Positions 14,401 to 24,400 of a DNA stretch of 64,000 nt are shown here, piece after piece. The DNA is from Burhinus oedicnemus. Its lineage: Eukaryota > Chordata > Aves > Charadriiformes > Burhinidae. Numbering within the stretch: the first letter of the stretch is position 1; each line of letters starts with the position of its first letter. The notes beneath the pieces were generated by a model, which searched no databases, was not told the origin of the DNA, and was given only the letters and a program-made list of their open reading frames with translations. The DNA is taken from the NCBI GenBank assembly GCA_008921705.1, contig VFFE01007186.1, positions 1,179,122 through 1,243,121 on the forward strand, read 5' to 3'. The position numbers and the translations under genes are program-made.

Positions 14401-16160
14401 ATATCAATATAATATTTTAGCTTTGCTTTTGCAGAAAACTGGAATTGCATAGTAACCTCTGAATTTGTAAATTACTCCACCCATCCAGTATTCTTACTAC
14501 TGGGAATAACTACAGGAGTTTCAGAAAAGTTGGGCTTTTTAACTTGCCTGATGATGCAGGATATTTTCAAGTCAGCCACTGCAAAAGAATATATCTGTTT
14601 TACAAATAAGCAGAATATTGGAGATCAGGAAAGTGAAGTCATTTGTTATTATTATGTGATGAGCAGTGATTCTGACTTCAAAATTTATCTGTGAGGGCAT
14701 TTTCAAACCTCAGTACACAGCTGTTATTTGTCTTTCAGTTAACCCACTCACTTTTATCAGAGTCTGGGCTAGCCCTGATTCTCAAAGCAAATATAATTCA
14801 CTTTTGGCAAAGGTATTAATGAAAAAGCCCATCCCTTAGAAATAATATCCATCCCATACCAATGGCAGTTAATAGAGACTAGCAAAGAGTCAGGCTCAAC
14901 ATCCTCATTTAGAACTAAAACACTTTTGAGGAAGAAGATTTTACTTCAGACACTGTGGGACCTAAAATGACTGTGGACACATACTATATTGTCTAAGTTA
15001 AGAAATGCCAGGTGTCTCCTAGGACTGTAATTGGAGTTCTGAATACAGCTCTGAATCCCCAAAGATCCAGATATTTAAATAGATTGAGCAGATGAGATTA
15101 ACTCCCTGCAAGGTCTCCCTGATTAATGGTTGCTGCCTCTGCTTGGACAGCTCCCCCACTCTTCGCAGTATTCAATACATTTTAATGCTTATAGCCATTT
15201 TCTCTGGCAATTTGTAGTTTCTCATAGTAAGGAGAGAAGCTTGTCTCATGTATCGGGTTTTAAAAAGCTCATGCCTACTCCAGCACTTTTATTAGTTATT
15301 TAACTACAAATAACTAACTACAAATTTTTTTTCATAATCTGTTTGTCCTATCACTAATTCAAAGTCATTTATTAATTGTTAATTGCATTAAAATACATTC
15401 AGATTCTGTTGATCAGAAATCCTTCACACTTTCAACACATGCTAATGACTCCTGTTTATCTTGACATTTATTCATTAGAGGAAAAGAACTACTATCAATA
15501 CAAAACATCCAAGGGCAGGCTGATTCTTGTAGTAAGTTAAGGGAAAAGAATATTAATATAGTGCACATTCCATTTATAGCTAAGTTTCTCTATAGCATTG
15601 CCCCATCCTGGTAGAGCAGTATGCTGTGTGTCTTCTATGTTGGTCAGAATTGCATGGTGATAATGGAAGACTGGTGTCAACACCTTATTGGCTGTCATTC
15701 TTTCTTAACTATTTAGTATTTCATGCCACTAATTTGAAAAGTATCTCAGAATGCTTACTCTAACACAACGGATAAGAATCCTGAAGAAGGCCCTTGAAAG
15801 CCATGCACCAAGTGGAGAATAATGTTTGGTTCTGTCTCAACCACAGGCTTAAACTTAACCAAAATTAAGGTTGATTCTCAGTTGCTGAACCTCCAGCCAT
15901 GGCCCAGATGAAAATGTACTCAGGGGAGAAATCTTTCTGCAGCCTGTCCTTTTCACTGGGAATCCATTAGGACACTCATGAAAAATGGTTCTCCATGCTC
16001 AGTCTCTCTTTGGGCTGTAACACTAACAGTAGTATTACACCTCTACGTGACAAGTTCCCTTGGCCATCCCTGTGCAGCTCAAAAAGCACTGGAGCATGAG
16101 ACTTTGCCTTCTGCAGCATACTGATTCACTTGGCAGTGCCTTTGCAGTACCTCACCAACA
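11498..16160. other. unique AT-rich sequence
   Basis: No recognised gene or transposon. Around 13335-13370 there is a short G/T-rich stretch with runs of three and four G. Sequence after about 15.8 kb is a little more GC-rich and may be old repeat, but I cannot assign it before 16161. Confidence 0.55.
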
Positions 16161-16240
16161 GGAGCTATGGGCTTTGTCTTTCTCCCAACCCCAACCCCAA
16201 ATCTAGGCATGGGCTGAGCCTTAGCAAAGAACCCCCAGCC
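16161..16240 (+). repeat. CR1 ORF1-type segment, third copy
   Basis: From ggagctatgggctttgtc through the ccccaa repeats to gggctgagccttagcaaaga, this stretch matches the reverse complement of 18628-18740. The match keeps the order: the ggagct..ggctttgtct start, a CCCTAA-like tract, then gggctgaacctta and accccaaa. The tract is much shorter here. The same segment occurs beside a minus-strand CR1 ORF1 fragment at 20.9-21.4 kb, so I infer it derives from the 5' part of a CR1 subfamily. It ends exactly where the next CR1 tail begins. Confidence 0.6.
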
Positions 16241-16322
16241 GTAGAATCATAGAGTCATAGAATCATTTAGGTTGGAAAGGACCTTTAAGATCATCGAGTC
16301 CAACCATCAACCTAACACTGCC
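16241..16322 (-). mobile_element. CR1 LINE, 80-bp 3' tip
   Basis: The sequence agaatcatttaggttggaaa, then ttaagatcatcgagtccaac and catcaacctaacactgcc, is the reverse complement of the 3' tip of the CR1 type at 11.24-11.50 kb. Only about 80 bp remain. The fragment abuts the start of a plus-strand CR1 at 16323 with no spacer. The missing 5' part does not reappear after that CR1, so this was either a severely truncated insertion or a partner in a compound event. Confidence 0.85.
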
Positions 16323-17648
16323 AAAAGCAGATCATCCTGGAAACTCTGCTAAGGCACATGGAAAATAAGGAGGCAACTGGTGGCAGCCAACATGGCTTCA
16401 CTAGAGGCAAATCGTACCTGACAAATTTGATAGCCTTTTATGATGGGGTTACAGCCTTAGTGGATGAGGGGAGAGCAACTGACATCGTCTACCTGGACTT
16501 GTGCAAAACATTAGACACTGTCTCATATGACATCCTTGTCTCTAAATTGGAGAGACATGGATTTGATGGATGGACCACTGGGTGGATAAGGCACTGACTG
16601 GACAGTCACTCTCAAAGAGTTGCAGTCAACAACTCGACATCCAAGTGGCAAGCAGTGATGTTTGGTTTTCCTCAGGGGTCGGTACTGGGACCGTTATCAT
16701 TTAACATCTTTGTTGGTGACATGGATGATGGGATTGAGTGCACACTCAGCAAGTTTGCAATGACACCAAGCTGTGTGGTGCGATGGACACACTGGAGGGA
16801 ATGGATGTCATCCAGAGGGACCTGGACAGGCTTGAGAAGTGGGCCTGTGCCAACCTCATGAAGTTTGACAAGGCCAAGCGCAAGGTACTGTACACGGGTT
16901 GGGGAAATACCAAGCACAAATACAGGCTGGGTGGAGAATGCATTGAGAGCAGCCCTAAGGAGAGGGACTTGAGGGTGTTGGTGAATGAGAAGCTCAACAC
17001 GAGCTGGCAATGTGCACTTGCAGCCCAGAAGGCCAACCGTATCCTGGGCTGCATTAAAAGAAACGTGGCCAGCAGGTTGAGGGAGGGGATTCTGCATCCC
17101 TACTCCACTCTTGTGAGACCCCACCTGGAGTACTGTGTCTAGCTCTGAGTCCCCCAACATAAGAAAGACATGGACCTGTTGGAGTGGGTCCAGAGGATGG
17201 CCATGAAGGTGATCAGAGGACTGGAGCACCTCTGCTATGACGACAGGCTGAGAGAGTTGGAGGTGTTCAGCCTGGAGAAGAGAAGGCTCTGGAGAGGCCT
17301 CGTAGCAGCCTTCCAGTACCTGAAAGGGAGCCTACAGGGAAGATGGGGAGGGACTCTTTATCAGGGACCGTAGTGACAGGATGAGGGGTAATGGTTTTGA
17401 ACTGGAAGAGGGTAGATTTAGATTAGATATTAGGAAGACATTCTTTACTCTGAGGGTGCTGAGACACTGGAACAGGTTGCCCAGGAAAGCTGTGGAGGCC
17501 CCATCCCTGGAAGTGTTAAAGGCCAGGTTGGATGGGGCTTTGAGTAACCTGGTCTAGTGGAAGGTGTCCCTGCCTATAGCAGGGGGGCTGGAACTGGATG
17601 ATCTTTAAGGTGCCTTCCAACTCTAACCATTCTATGATTCTATGATTT
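16323..17648 (+). mobile_element. CR1 LINE with partial RT domain
   Basis: A 1.3-kb CR1 copy, 5'-truncated, starting just before the RT domain (gcagatcatcctggaaactc) and ending with gatgatctttaaggtgcctt and attctatgattctatgat. It holds RT motifs, thumb, ORF2 C-terminus and the 3' UTR. The 3' half (17264-17430) is identical over 167 bp to the copy at 32115-32281, while the rest of the shared region differs at several per cent of sites. Several frameshifts and stops show it is dead. Confidence 0.95.
16358..17560 (+). pseudogene. CR1 ORF2 reverse transcriptase remnant
   Basis: The first frame (16358-16597) begins before [20 protein letters not shown] and carries RT motif A as [16 protein letters not shown] (normally AFD, here TLD). 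It stops at 16595. A second stretch (about 16655 onward) has the [14 protein letters not shown] motif. At about 16757 one base is missing in the FADD box, so the frame reads FAMTPS instead of FADDTK. The correct frame resumes as NDTKLCG and continues to HLEYCV, with a stop at 17140, then DLLEWVQRMAMKVIRG onward. Loss of the double-Asp box, at least one frameshift and two stops mean no active polymerase. Confidence 0.92.
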
Positions 17649-18471
17649 TATATTTGTTTTTTTATTTTTTCCCTCTCTCTTTTGTATTCAGAATACATTT
17701 TAAAAATGACATATTTGAACATTGGAGCCGTCTCCAGGAATGATTCACCTCTTTGCATGGTTCTTCTCCCAGGTAAATTTCCCTTAATAGCACTAAAAAT
17801 GAGAACTGGTTTGACAAGTTGTGAGCATGTAAGCTTGCAAGTGTATTAAGAATCTGATCTACTTACTACTTCTAAAGGAAATAGGCACTGTTTTCCATTA
17901 CTTCAAATGGTATATTCCTCAGAAACTATACTTATGGGAAACATACTGTAATCTCATAAAGTGCCTTTTGGTCAATCCTGGATGAGGGGCTGAAAAAGAA
18001 TAACTATTCACAGGCAGTGCTTCAAGGTAGGATATCAAATCAGGGTCTCAGGCCTGAACTCAGCAAGCAGCGCTTTGAAATGCGCAGTTTCTACTGAAAG
18101 CTAATTCTCAGAAGGCTAGGTTTCAGAAAAGATTTTAATTTTCACTCGGAATTATTTGTACTTCTTTTACAAAGAAACTGTTCTCTCATTTCCACAGTGA
18201 TCATAATCATGTTGTTCTGAAAGCACTAATTCACATCCCAGGCAGCTGTACCTCTGTCCAAGAAGAACTCAGTATAGTAGCCATTTTCCTCACTGGCAAT
18301 AAATAATAAAGCTCATAAACTGAAAAATCCAGATTCATGGTCATAGCATTTGTCAATTTATTCCTCACTCTCAGTGATCATTCAGGTGAAGACTGACAAT
18401 AAGGTTCATCTTTAGAAAAAGATTTGAGTTCAGCAGGCTTAAAAGACCATTTAGCATTTGGCTTCAAGATT
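17649..18471. other. unique sequence between two CR1 copies
   Basis: About 820 bp of AT-rich DNA with no recognised gene or repeat. It separates the 16.3-kb CR1 from the 18.6-21.4 kb repeat cluster. Confidence 0.55.
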
Positions 18472-18525
18472 GCTTTTTGCACTGCATGATTCAGGACCGC
18501 TTTTCGCACTGCATGATTCAAGACC
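18472..18525 (+). repeat. 27-bp tandem duplication (2 copies)
   Basis: Two adjacent 27-bp units begin gctttttgcactgcatgatt and gcttttcgcactgcatgatt and differ at two positions. The unit is a multiple of three and preserves an open frame (FALHDSGPL / FALHDSRPH), but I see no other evidence that it is coded. It most likely arose by local slippage or duplication. Confidence 0.95.
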
Positions 18526-18627
18526 TCACCAAAACATAAATATTGGAAAAGTAACGCCTCCTCAGAAGAATAAAGTACAGACAGATTTCTCCCCTGAAAA
18601 TCTTTTCATCTGTGTCAGGGTTTGGGG
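18526..18627. other. short linker sequence
   Basis: About 100 bp without an identified feature. It may belong to the old repeat that follows: on the minus strand it continues past the segment shared with 20.9 kb. Confidence 0.4.
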
Positions 18628-18825
18628 TCCTTGGATAAGGTTCAGCCCATGCCCAGGTTTAGGGTTAGGCTTAGGTATAAGTTTAGGCTTAGGGTTAAGG
18701 TTGGGAGAGAGACAAAGCCTGCAGCTCCATTTTCTATGGGGCTGCCAAGGGGAGGGTGTTACTACTGAAAAATTTATCCCCCAAGAACATTTTCCTGTGG
18801 GCTACAGGTGGGTGTCTAAATTCAA
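18628..18825 (-). repeat. diverged CR1 5'-region segment with telomere-like tract
   Basis: This segment starts tccttggataaggttcagc and ends caggtgggtgtc. It is repeated in the same orientation at 20908-21070 with clear but low similarity: shared blocks include the tccttggataa start, agacaaa..ggagctcca, and caggtgggt. Inside it, 18657-18705 is a degenerate array of ttaggg/ttaggc-like hexamers. The right-hand copy runs into a minus-strand CR1 ORF1 fragment, so I infer both are CR1 5'-region pieces on the minus strand. The alternative is a duplicated non-CR1 repeat. Confidence 0.55.
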
Positions 18826-18829
18826 GTGA

Positions 18830-20907
18830 GGAATCAGTGGACTGGTTTTGCAAGCAAACAGTGCAGGGCGATGTGGACAAAAGATACCTCCAAATCAGTA
18901 AAACAGGGTGGAAGGGGGCCTGTTTGTATGCATATGTGAATGCTGAGAGGGCAATGTTATGGGGGAAGATCTTGCCCTTTCCCTGGCAAGTCCACAGAAC
19001 TGAGTGCCTACCTGAAGTGCCTGTAGGCTAACACACACAGTATGGGGAACATGCAGCAGTTAGAGTTGTGCATGCACCTGCAGGGCTGTGATCTCATTGG
19101 GATCACAAACACATGGTGGGATAGCTCACAAGAGTGTTGCAATGGATGGATACAGGCTCTTTAGAAGGGTGGGCAACTGTCATTTATGTGAGGAAGAAGA
19201 AGGACTGCCTGGAGTTCTGCCTAGGAATGGATGATGAGCCAGTTAAGAATTTATGGGTGAAGTTTAGGAGGCAGATCAAGGTGGGCAGTATCGTGGTGGG
19301 TGTCTGCTGCAGACTGCCTGATCAGGAAGAAGCAGAAGAGGGTCCTTCAGATAACTGTTAGAACCCTTATGTTCTCAGACCATGGTCCTCACTGGGGATT
19401 TGAACCACTCTGATATCTGCTAGTGGGACAACACGGCAACCCAAGAGGTTTCTGGAATGCATTGATGGCTACTTCCTCACACAGGTAATTGAGCAGCCAA
19501 TGAGGGGAGGCACTATACTGGACCTGATTCTTAGAGGAAAAAAGAAAGAACTCATTAGGGTTGTGATGATTGGGGCAGCCTTGCCTGTCAAGACCATGAG
19601 ATAGTGGAGTTAAGGATCCTGAGAGATGGGAACAAGGCTAAAATGAGAAATCCTTCCCTGAACTGCAGGAAGGTTCACTATGGTTTCTTCAAGGACATGC
19701 TTCTTGCTTTGAAGAACCTCATGTGATGTGGTCCTGTCTGATCAAGCTGACAACCTTAAACGATGAGAAGACTGGCTTGGTGGATGCTGGGAGAGCCATG
19801 AATGTTGTTTGTCTCGACTTTAGAAAAGACTGTCCACACTGTGTCCAATAATATCCTCATAAACAAAATGAGGGAGTACAGATTAAACAAATAGACAGTG
19901 AGGTGTACTGGAAACTGGCTGAATGGCTGGACCCAGAGGGTGGTGACCAGTGGTACAAAGTCCAGTGGAGGCCAGCCACAGTAGAGTATTCCAGGGTTAG
20001 AATTGGGGCCAATACAATTCAATATCTTATTTAATGACTGGGATAACTGAACAGAGAGAACCCTCAGCAAACTTGCAAATAACACAAAACTGGGAGGAGT
20101 GGCTGATACACCAGAGTTTTGCACTGCCATCCAGAGGGAACTCAACAGCCTTGAGAACTGGTCTGACAGGAACCTCATGAATTTCAACAAGAAGTGCAAA
20201 TTCCTGCAACTGGTGAGGGGTAACTCTAGGCACCAGTACATGCTGTCTGGCTGGAAAACAGCTTTGCAGAGAGGGACCCAAGGGTGCTGGTGGACACATG
20301 AAGTTGAACATGAGCCAGCAGTGTGTCCTTGTGGCAAAGAAGATCAATGGCGCCCTGAGTTGCATGAGTAATATCATTGTCAGCACATCAAGGGAGATGA
20401 TAGTTCCCTGGATGAGACCGTATCTAGAGTGCTTGGTCCAAGTCTGGGCTCCAGTACACAGATTGGAGCAAGTCTAGTAAAAGGCCACAAAGATAATAAA
20501 GCAACTGGAGCATCTGTCATATGAGGAGAGTCTGAGACAGCTGCAACTGTTCAGCCTGAGAACAGAAGGCTCATGGGGGATCTCATCAATGTGTATAAAA
20601 GAAGATAGAGTCAGACTCTTTTCAGTGGTGCCCAGTGACAGGACAGTGACAGGACAAGAAGCAATGGGCACAAACTGAAACACAAGAGATTCCTGTCAGA
20701 ACACCAGGAAACACATTTTTATTGTGAGGGTGACAGCATTGGAGTAAGTTGCCCAGGGAGCTTGTGGAGTGTATGTCCTAAGACGTATTAAAAATGCAAT
20801 TGATCAATGTTTTGGGCAACAGACTTAATTTGATACTGTGCTGAGCAGGAGGGACGGACTAAACAATCTCCAGACATCCCTTCCAACCTCAGGATTCTAT
20901 GATTCTG
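18830..20907 (+). mobile_element. old CR1 LINE with endonuclease and RT remnants
   Basis: The longest CR1 in the window, about 2.1 kb, plus strand. It contains the start of the ORF2 endonuclease region (about 19030, cacagtatggggaacatgca), endonuclease motifs, an internal deletion near 19700-19760, RT remnants, thumb and a 3' end with aggattctatgattctg. It is much more decayed than the other CR1s, with many stops. The 5' limit near 18830 is uncertain because the first about 200 bp are only weakly recognisable. It is bracketed by direct copies of the telomere-like segment. Confidence 0.85.
19030..20800 (+). pseudogene. CR1 ORF2 remnant (endonuclease plus RT)
   Basis: Endonuclease part: WVKFRRQIKVGSIVVGVCC and LPDQEEAEE are seen at 19243-19340. 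A GDLN box at 19394-19405 corresponds to the family's GDFN motif and is followed by HSDIC and a stop. A DHE box lies at 19592-19600, with the preceding Ser of SDHE changed. The linker between endonuclease and RT, normally several hundred bases, is deleted. RT part: motif A survives as CLDFRKDCPH near 19810. The catalytic double-Asp box has become LANNTK at 20072-20089, both Asp replaced by Asn. Further stops occur. Clearly non-functional. Confidence 0.85.
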
Positions 20908-21075
20908 TCCTTGGATAAAGCTCAGCACCAGCCTCGGATTATGTTTAACCTTGGGTGAGGGTTAGTATTCATAGACAAAACATGGAGCTCCAGTCAGAGT
21001 GAGGCTGCTAAAAGAAGGGGAAGGCTACAGAAAGATTTGTCCTCTGTGAAATTGTTCAGGTGGGTCTTGGTTGGG
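20908..21075 (-). repeat. second copy of the flanking CR1 5'-region segment
   Basis: Direct-repeat partner of 18628-18825. It starts tccttggataaagctcagc immediately after the 3' end of the plus-strand CR1. Towards the right it reads, on the minus strand, NDPQPRPT and continues upstream into an ORF1 coiled-coil region. The telomere-like tract here is shorter and more decayed (tgagggttagt). Confidence 0.55.
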
Positions 21076-21400
21076 GGTCATTGACTGCCCCTCTTCCCTT
21101 CTGTGCATGCTGGTGTAGGAGTTTTTTGTCTGTTTGGCCATTGGTTGTTGTTCCACTTCAAACTGCACTTTGGAACCAGCTGTCTATCTCCTTCACAGAC
21201 TCCTTGATGTTACGCAGCCTTCTCGCTGCCTCCTGCAGCTCAGCTACCTGTTGCAGGAGGTTCTCCACCTGGGCACACTTTTTGCAGACAGGTGCGCTGC
21301 CTATCTGCCCCAGGAGAAAGGTCTAAGCACTTCCTGAAGTCTCTCCCTTCATCAGCTCCATCTGGGTGGAGGCATCAGCCACCACCAGGGTAGATGGTGC
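21076..21400 (-). pseudogene. CR1 ORF1 N-terminal fragment
   Basis: Minus-strand reading from about 21300 down to 21170 gives PVCKKCAQVENLLQQVAELQ followed by EAARRLRNIKESVKEIDSWF. That is a CxxC pair leading into a leucine-rich coiled coil, the arrangement I associate with avian CR1 ORF1, an RNA-binding accessory protein. A stop appears soon after (QSAV then stop at about 21160), and reading resumes as TTNGQTDKKLLHQHAQKGRG. No intact ORF remains. It is the only ORF1 sequence I can recognise in the window. Confidence 0.7.
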
Positions 21401-24400
21401 AGGCCCTTCAGCCAGAGCTGCAGCCTTTGCTCTCAGACAAGTGCTCACCATTCTGCCTTCATATTTCATTCTCAATAAAACAGAGTAAAAAAGGTACAAG
21501 TTGTGGCACTGGCCACCTTTTCTATTATTTCAGCTTGAAATCAAAGTTATGTATTATCACAGGATGCATGATATAAAGGAGTTATTTTTTATTATAATTT
21601 ACATTGTAAATGGGAGCTTGAGAACCTCAGCTTTTTAATAGTGGGAAATTTTTGAAAACCTAAATTTGAGATGTACTGCAGCAAACTGTAAATGAAATGT
21701 AGTTTTTAAATTTTTTATTATACTCATTTCATTTATTGATGAAGGTTCATTTTCTGTGGCATCTGAAGATCATTCTAGAACTTTTGTTTTCAGGTTTACA
21801 AACCTGACATATCTTCCACTCCGTGTCTAACTCAAAAGGCACCTCTGATTACTGCCAGTGTTCTCCTGGACAACATCTGTCTGCATACACTGTGTAAAAA
21901 GCCTCAGGGATCAGACTAACCGATAACTGATCTGTCTTGGCTGGATAATCACTTTTTTTTGTTGTCCCACTTACCAAAACAACATAAAACCAAGAAATAC
22001 CAACAACAAAAATAAATATATGATATCATTATTCTTTAAAACTTAAGGAACATACTAAGGAGAATAATCTGCTGATGATGACAAAAAAGACCCATATCAT
22101 TTAGACATTTTAAGGATGGTTCAGTAAGAACTAATTAAAGAGGCACCAAATTGAATGTTCTTTTTTTAGCAACTTAGGCAGAGTCTCAAAAAATATGTCG
22201 TGTATTATGCACACACAACTGGGTGAAAACCCAGTGATGCCTTTTAATCCTAAAACAAAACCCAGAAGCTAGTGGGAAAAAATTGGTAGTCAAATACCTC
22301 CCTTCCACTGAGTACTTTTTTTTCAGTTTACGTCTGAATGACCTCAATAAAGTTAGTCAGTGCTTAAGTGATTTTGACCTTTATTTAGCAATTTTCTAAA
22401 GATCATGAAACTGGTCTGCCAAGTACATAAGTATGAGCTTTACTTCAATCTCACAATTATGTTGAAATCAGTAGGACTCCTTACTTGGTGACGTTCTTTT
22501 AGAATGAGTTCATGATCAGTCAGATTCTTTAAGACTAATTTTAAACAACACATTTCTGGGACCAATGTCTCTAAAAATATAGGTGTAGGTTTATAAAGCT
22601 CTTTCTAATATTTAGCAAAGCTTATATAACAACTTGTAACAAAACTAAAATAAAAAGGGCCAAAAAAGGACAAAGATGTTTTCCAGTTTTGTTGAAAAGA
22701 CATATGAGTACTCATTGCAAAAAAACCCTGATTTTTATTCAAGTGTTTTGCTATTTTACTCAGAAATGGACGATATTTAGAGCAAGTTTGGGCAAGTGGA
22801 TTGGAAGCAAGCATATGTTGTGTATTCCCCACCTTGCTATGTAATTGTAACCTCTTGAAACTTAGAAATATATGTAAAAGTGTCAAAAATTAAAATAAAA
22901 CTTTTTTCTGACAAAATCCGTAGCAATTATATTGAAATATTCATTCAAATGATTTTTTAATAATTATATTAAATACATTTATACAAAATTATCAAATTAA
23001 GATTGAAAAGTGTTATTTTCTTCAGTGAGCTTACATGTTCTACCTGACAAAACTAGTGAAAAGCAAACATACAATTACTTTGCCTTGGCTGATGGCTTGT
23101 AGCTTGCTCAGCTTAAGTTTGAGTAGTGTGCCTGTATTCTCAACTTTGGTAATATAGTCTCATTTATCACTGTACATACTATCACGTTGTCAGATTCACT
23201 TATTGCAAGACTTTCTGCACATAAGTCCCAGTTGTACTGGTCTAATCTTGACAGTGTCCCCAAATCCTTATCCAAAGGCGGGCTCTCTTCCCTTTGCAAC
23301 TACCTCATAATTTTGTTCACAATTTGCCTCTTAGATTTGAATTCTCAGACTCACCCACCCTCATTCCCAGGCACCATCTCTGCTTCCACCCTGATTCCTT
23401 ATCCTTATCTCCTTTTCTTCTCCCATTCCAGTCTGGCTCTCTTCCCACTGTACTCAAGTCAGACATCATTCTTTTCCTAATAACCTGGGAAACAGTAAAG
23501 AAAAGAAGGTTGAGCCAATAAAAGTGCAAAAAACGTTTTCATTTTCTTCTCTTAATTCCAGTTCTCAATCTCCTTCCTACTCACAACAAGAGGAACTGAA
23601 ATTGCAAGATAGGGAATGTCCAACTGGATAATCCATAAATAAATATTTGAATAATAAAAAAAATTAAAATTACATAAAATAGAGTCTGAATGCCAGTTTT
23701 ATCAACTTAAATACCTTTTGGCTCAAACCACAAAGCAGTAAATAAAATCCCCCAAATATACTCCAAAGATAAATCAGTAAACTACAATTTTGGATGTTCA
23801 CATTGCAAAGTGTTTTTATTTTTTTTTTATTTATTTATTTTTACATTTAAAAGGAGAGTTACACACCTATATTGTATTGTATGTTAGAAAGAAACAGGAA
23901 GCAGTGCAGGTACATCTGAAATTAACATAAAGCTAGGATAGTTTTGCAGCTGACTTTGAAAGTAAACAAATTATTTATGTGCTCGTTCATTTCCTGAACA
24001 ATATTCTTATTCTCCTTTGCAACTAAATGACTTTGTATAATAAAGAGTGCTTCCAGATGTACTTTTTTATATACATATGAATATAAAACTGGCATTTCAA
24101 GCTTTTTGTTCATGAATGAAAATATACATTGATATATTTTAGAAAATATATTTGTATGTAATATCTGTTCAGGAGGGATATTTTAATGAAATATAATTTA
24201 TTTCCTTATGCCTTAGCAATTTCTACTCCTTCCTATGTGTGCCACCATGGAAATTTCATTATTCATATTAGCATTTAGACCTTTGTTTTATTCACTGACT
24301 GCCTCTGCTAAGAATTTGATGTATTTCCATTAAGCATCACACAAGTAAAAGAAAATAACCTCTGAGAAAAAGAACCCAAACACATTAGCTCTACAAAAGC

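Noticed and set aside
16672..17229. 185-codon minus-strand open frame
   Set aside because: It is the antisense shadow of the plus-strand CR1 ORF2. The sense strand carries the RT and thumb motifs.
18657..18705. Interstitial telomere repeat from a chromosome fusion
   Set aside because: The array is short and degenerate and lies inside a segment repeated elsewhere in the window, so a transposon origin is more likely.
19756..20337. 193-codon minus-strand open frame
   Set aside because: Antisense shadow of the decayed plus-strand CR1, with no recognisable domain.
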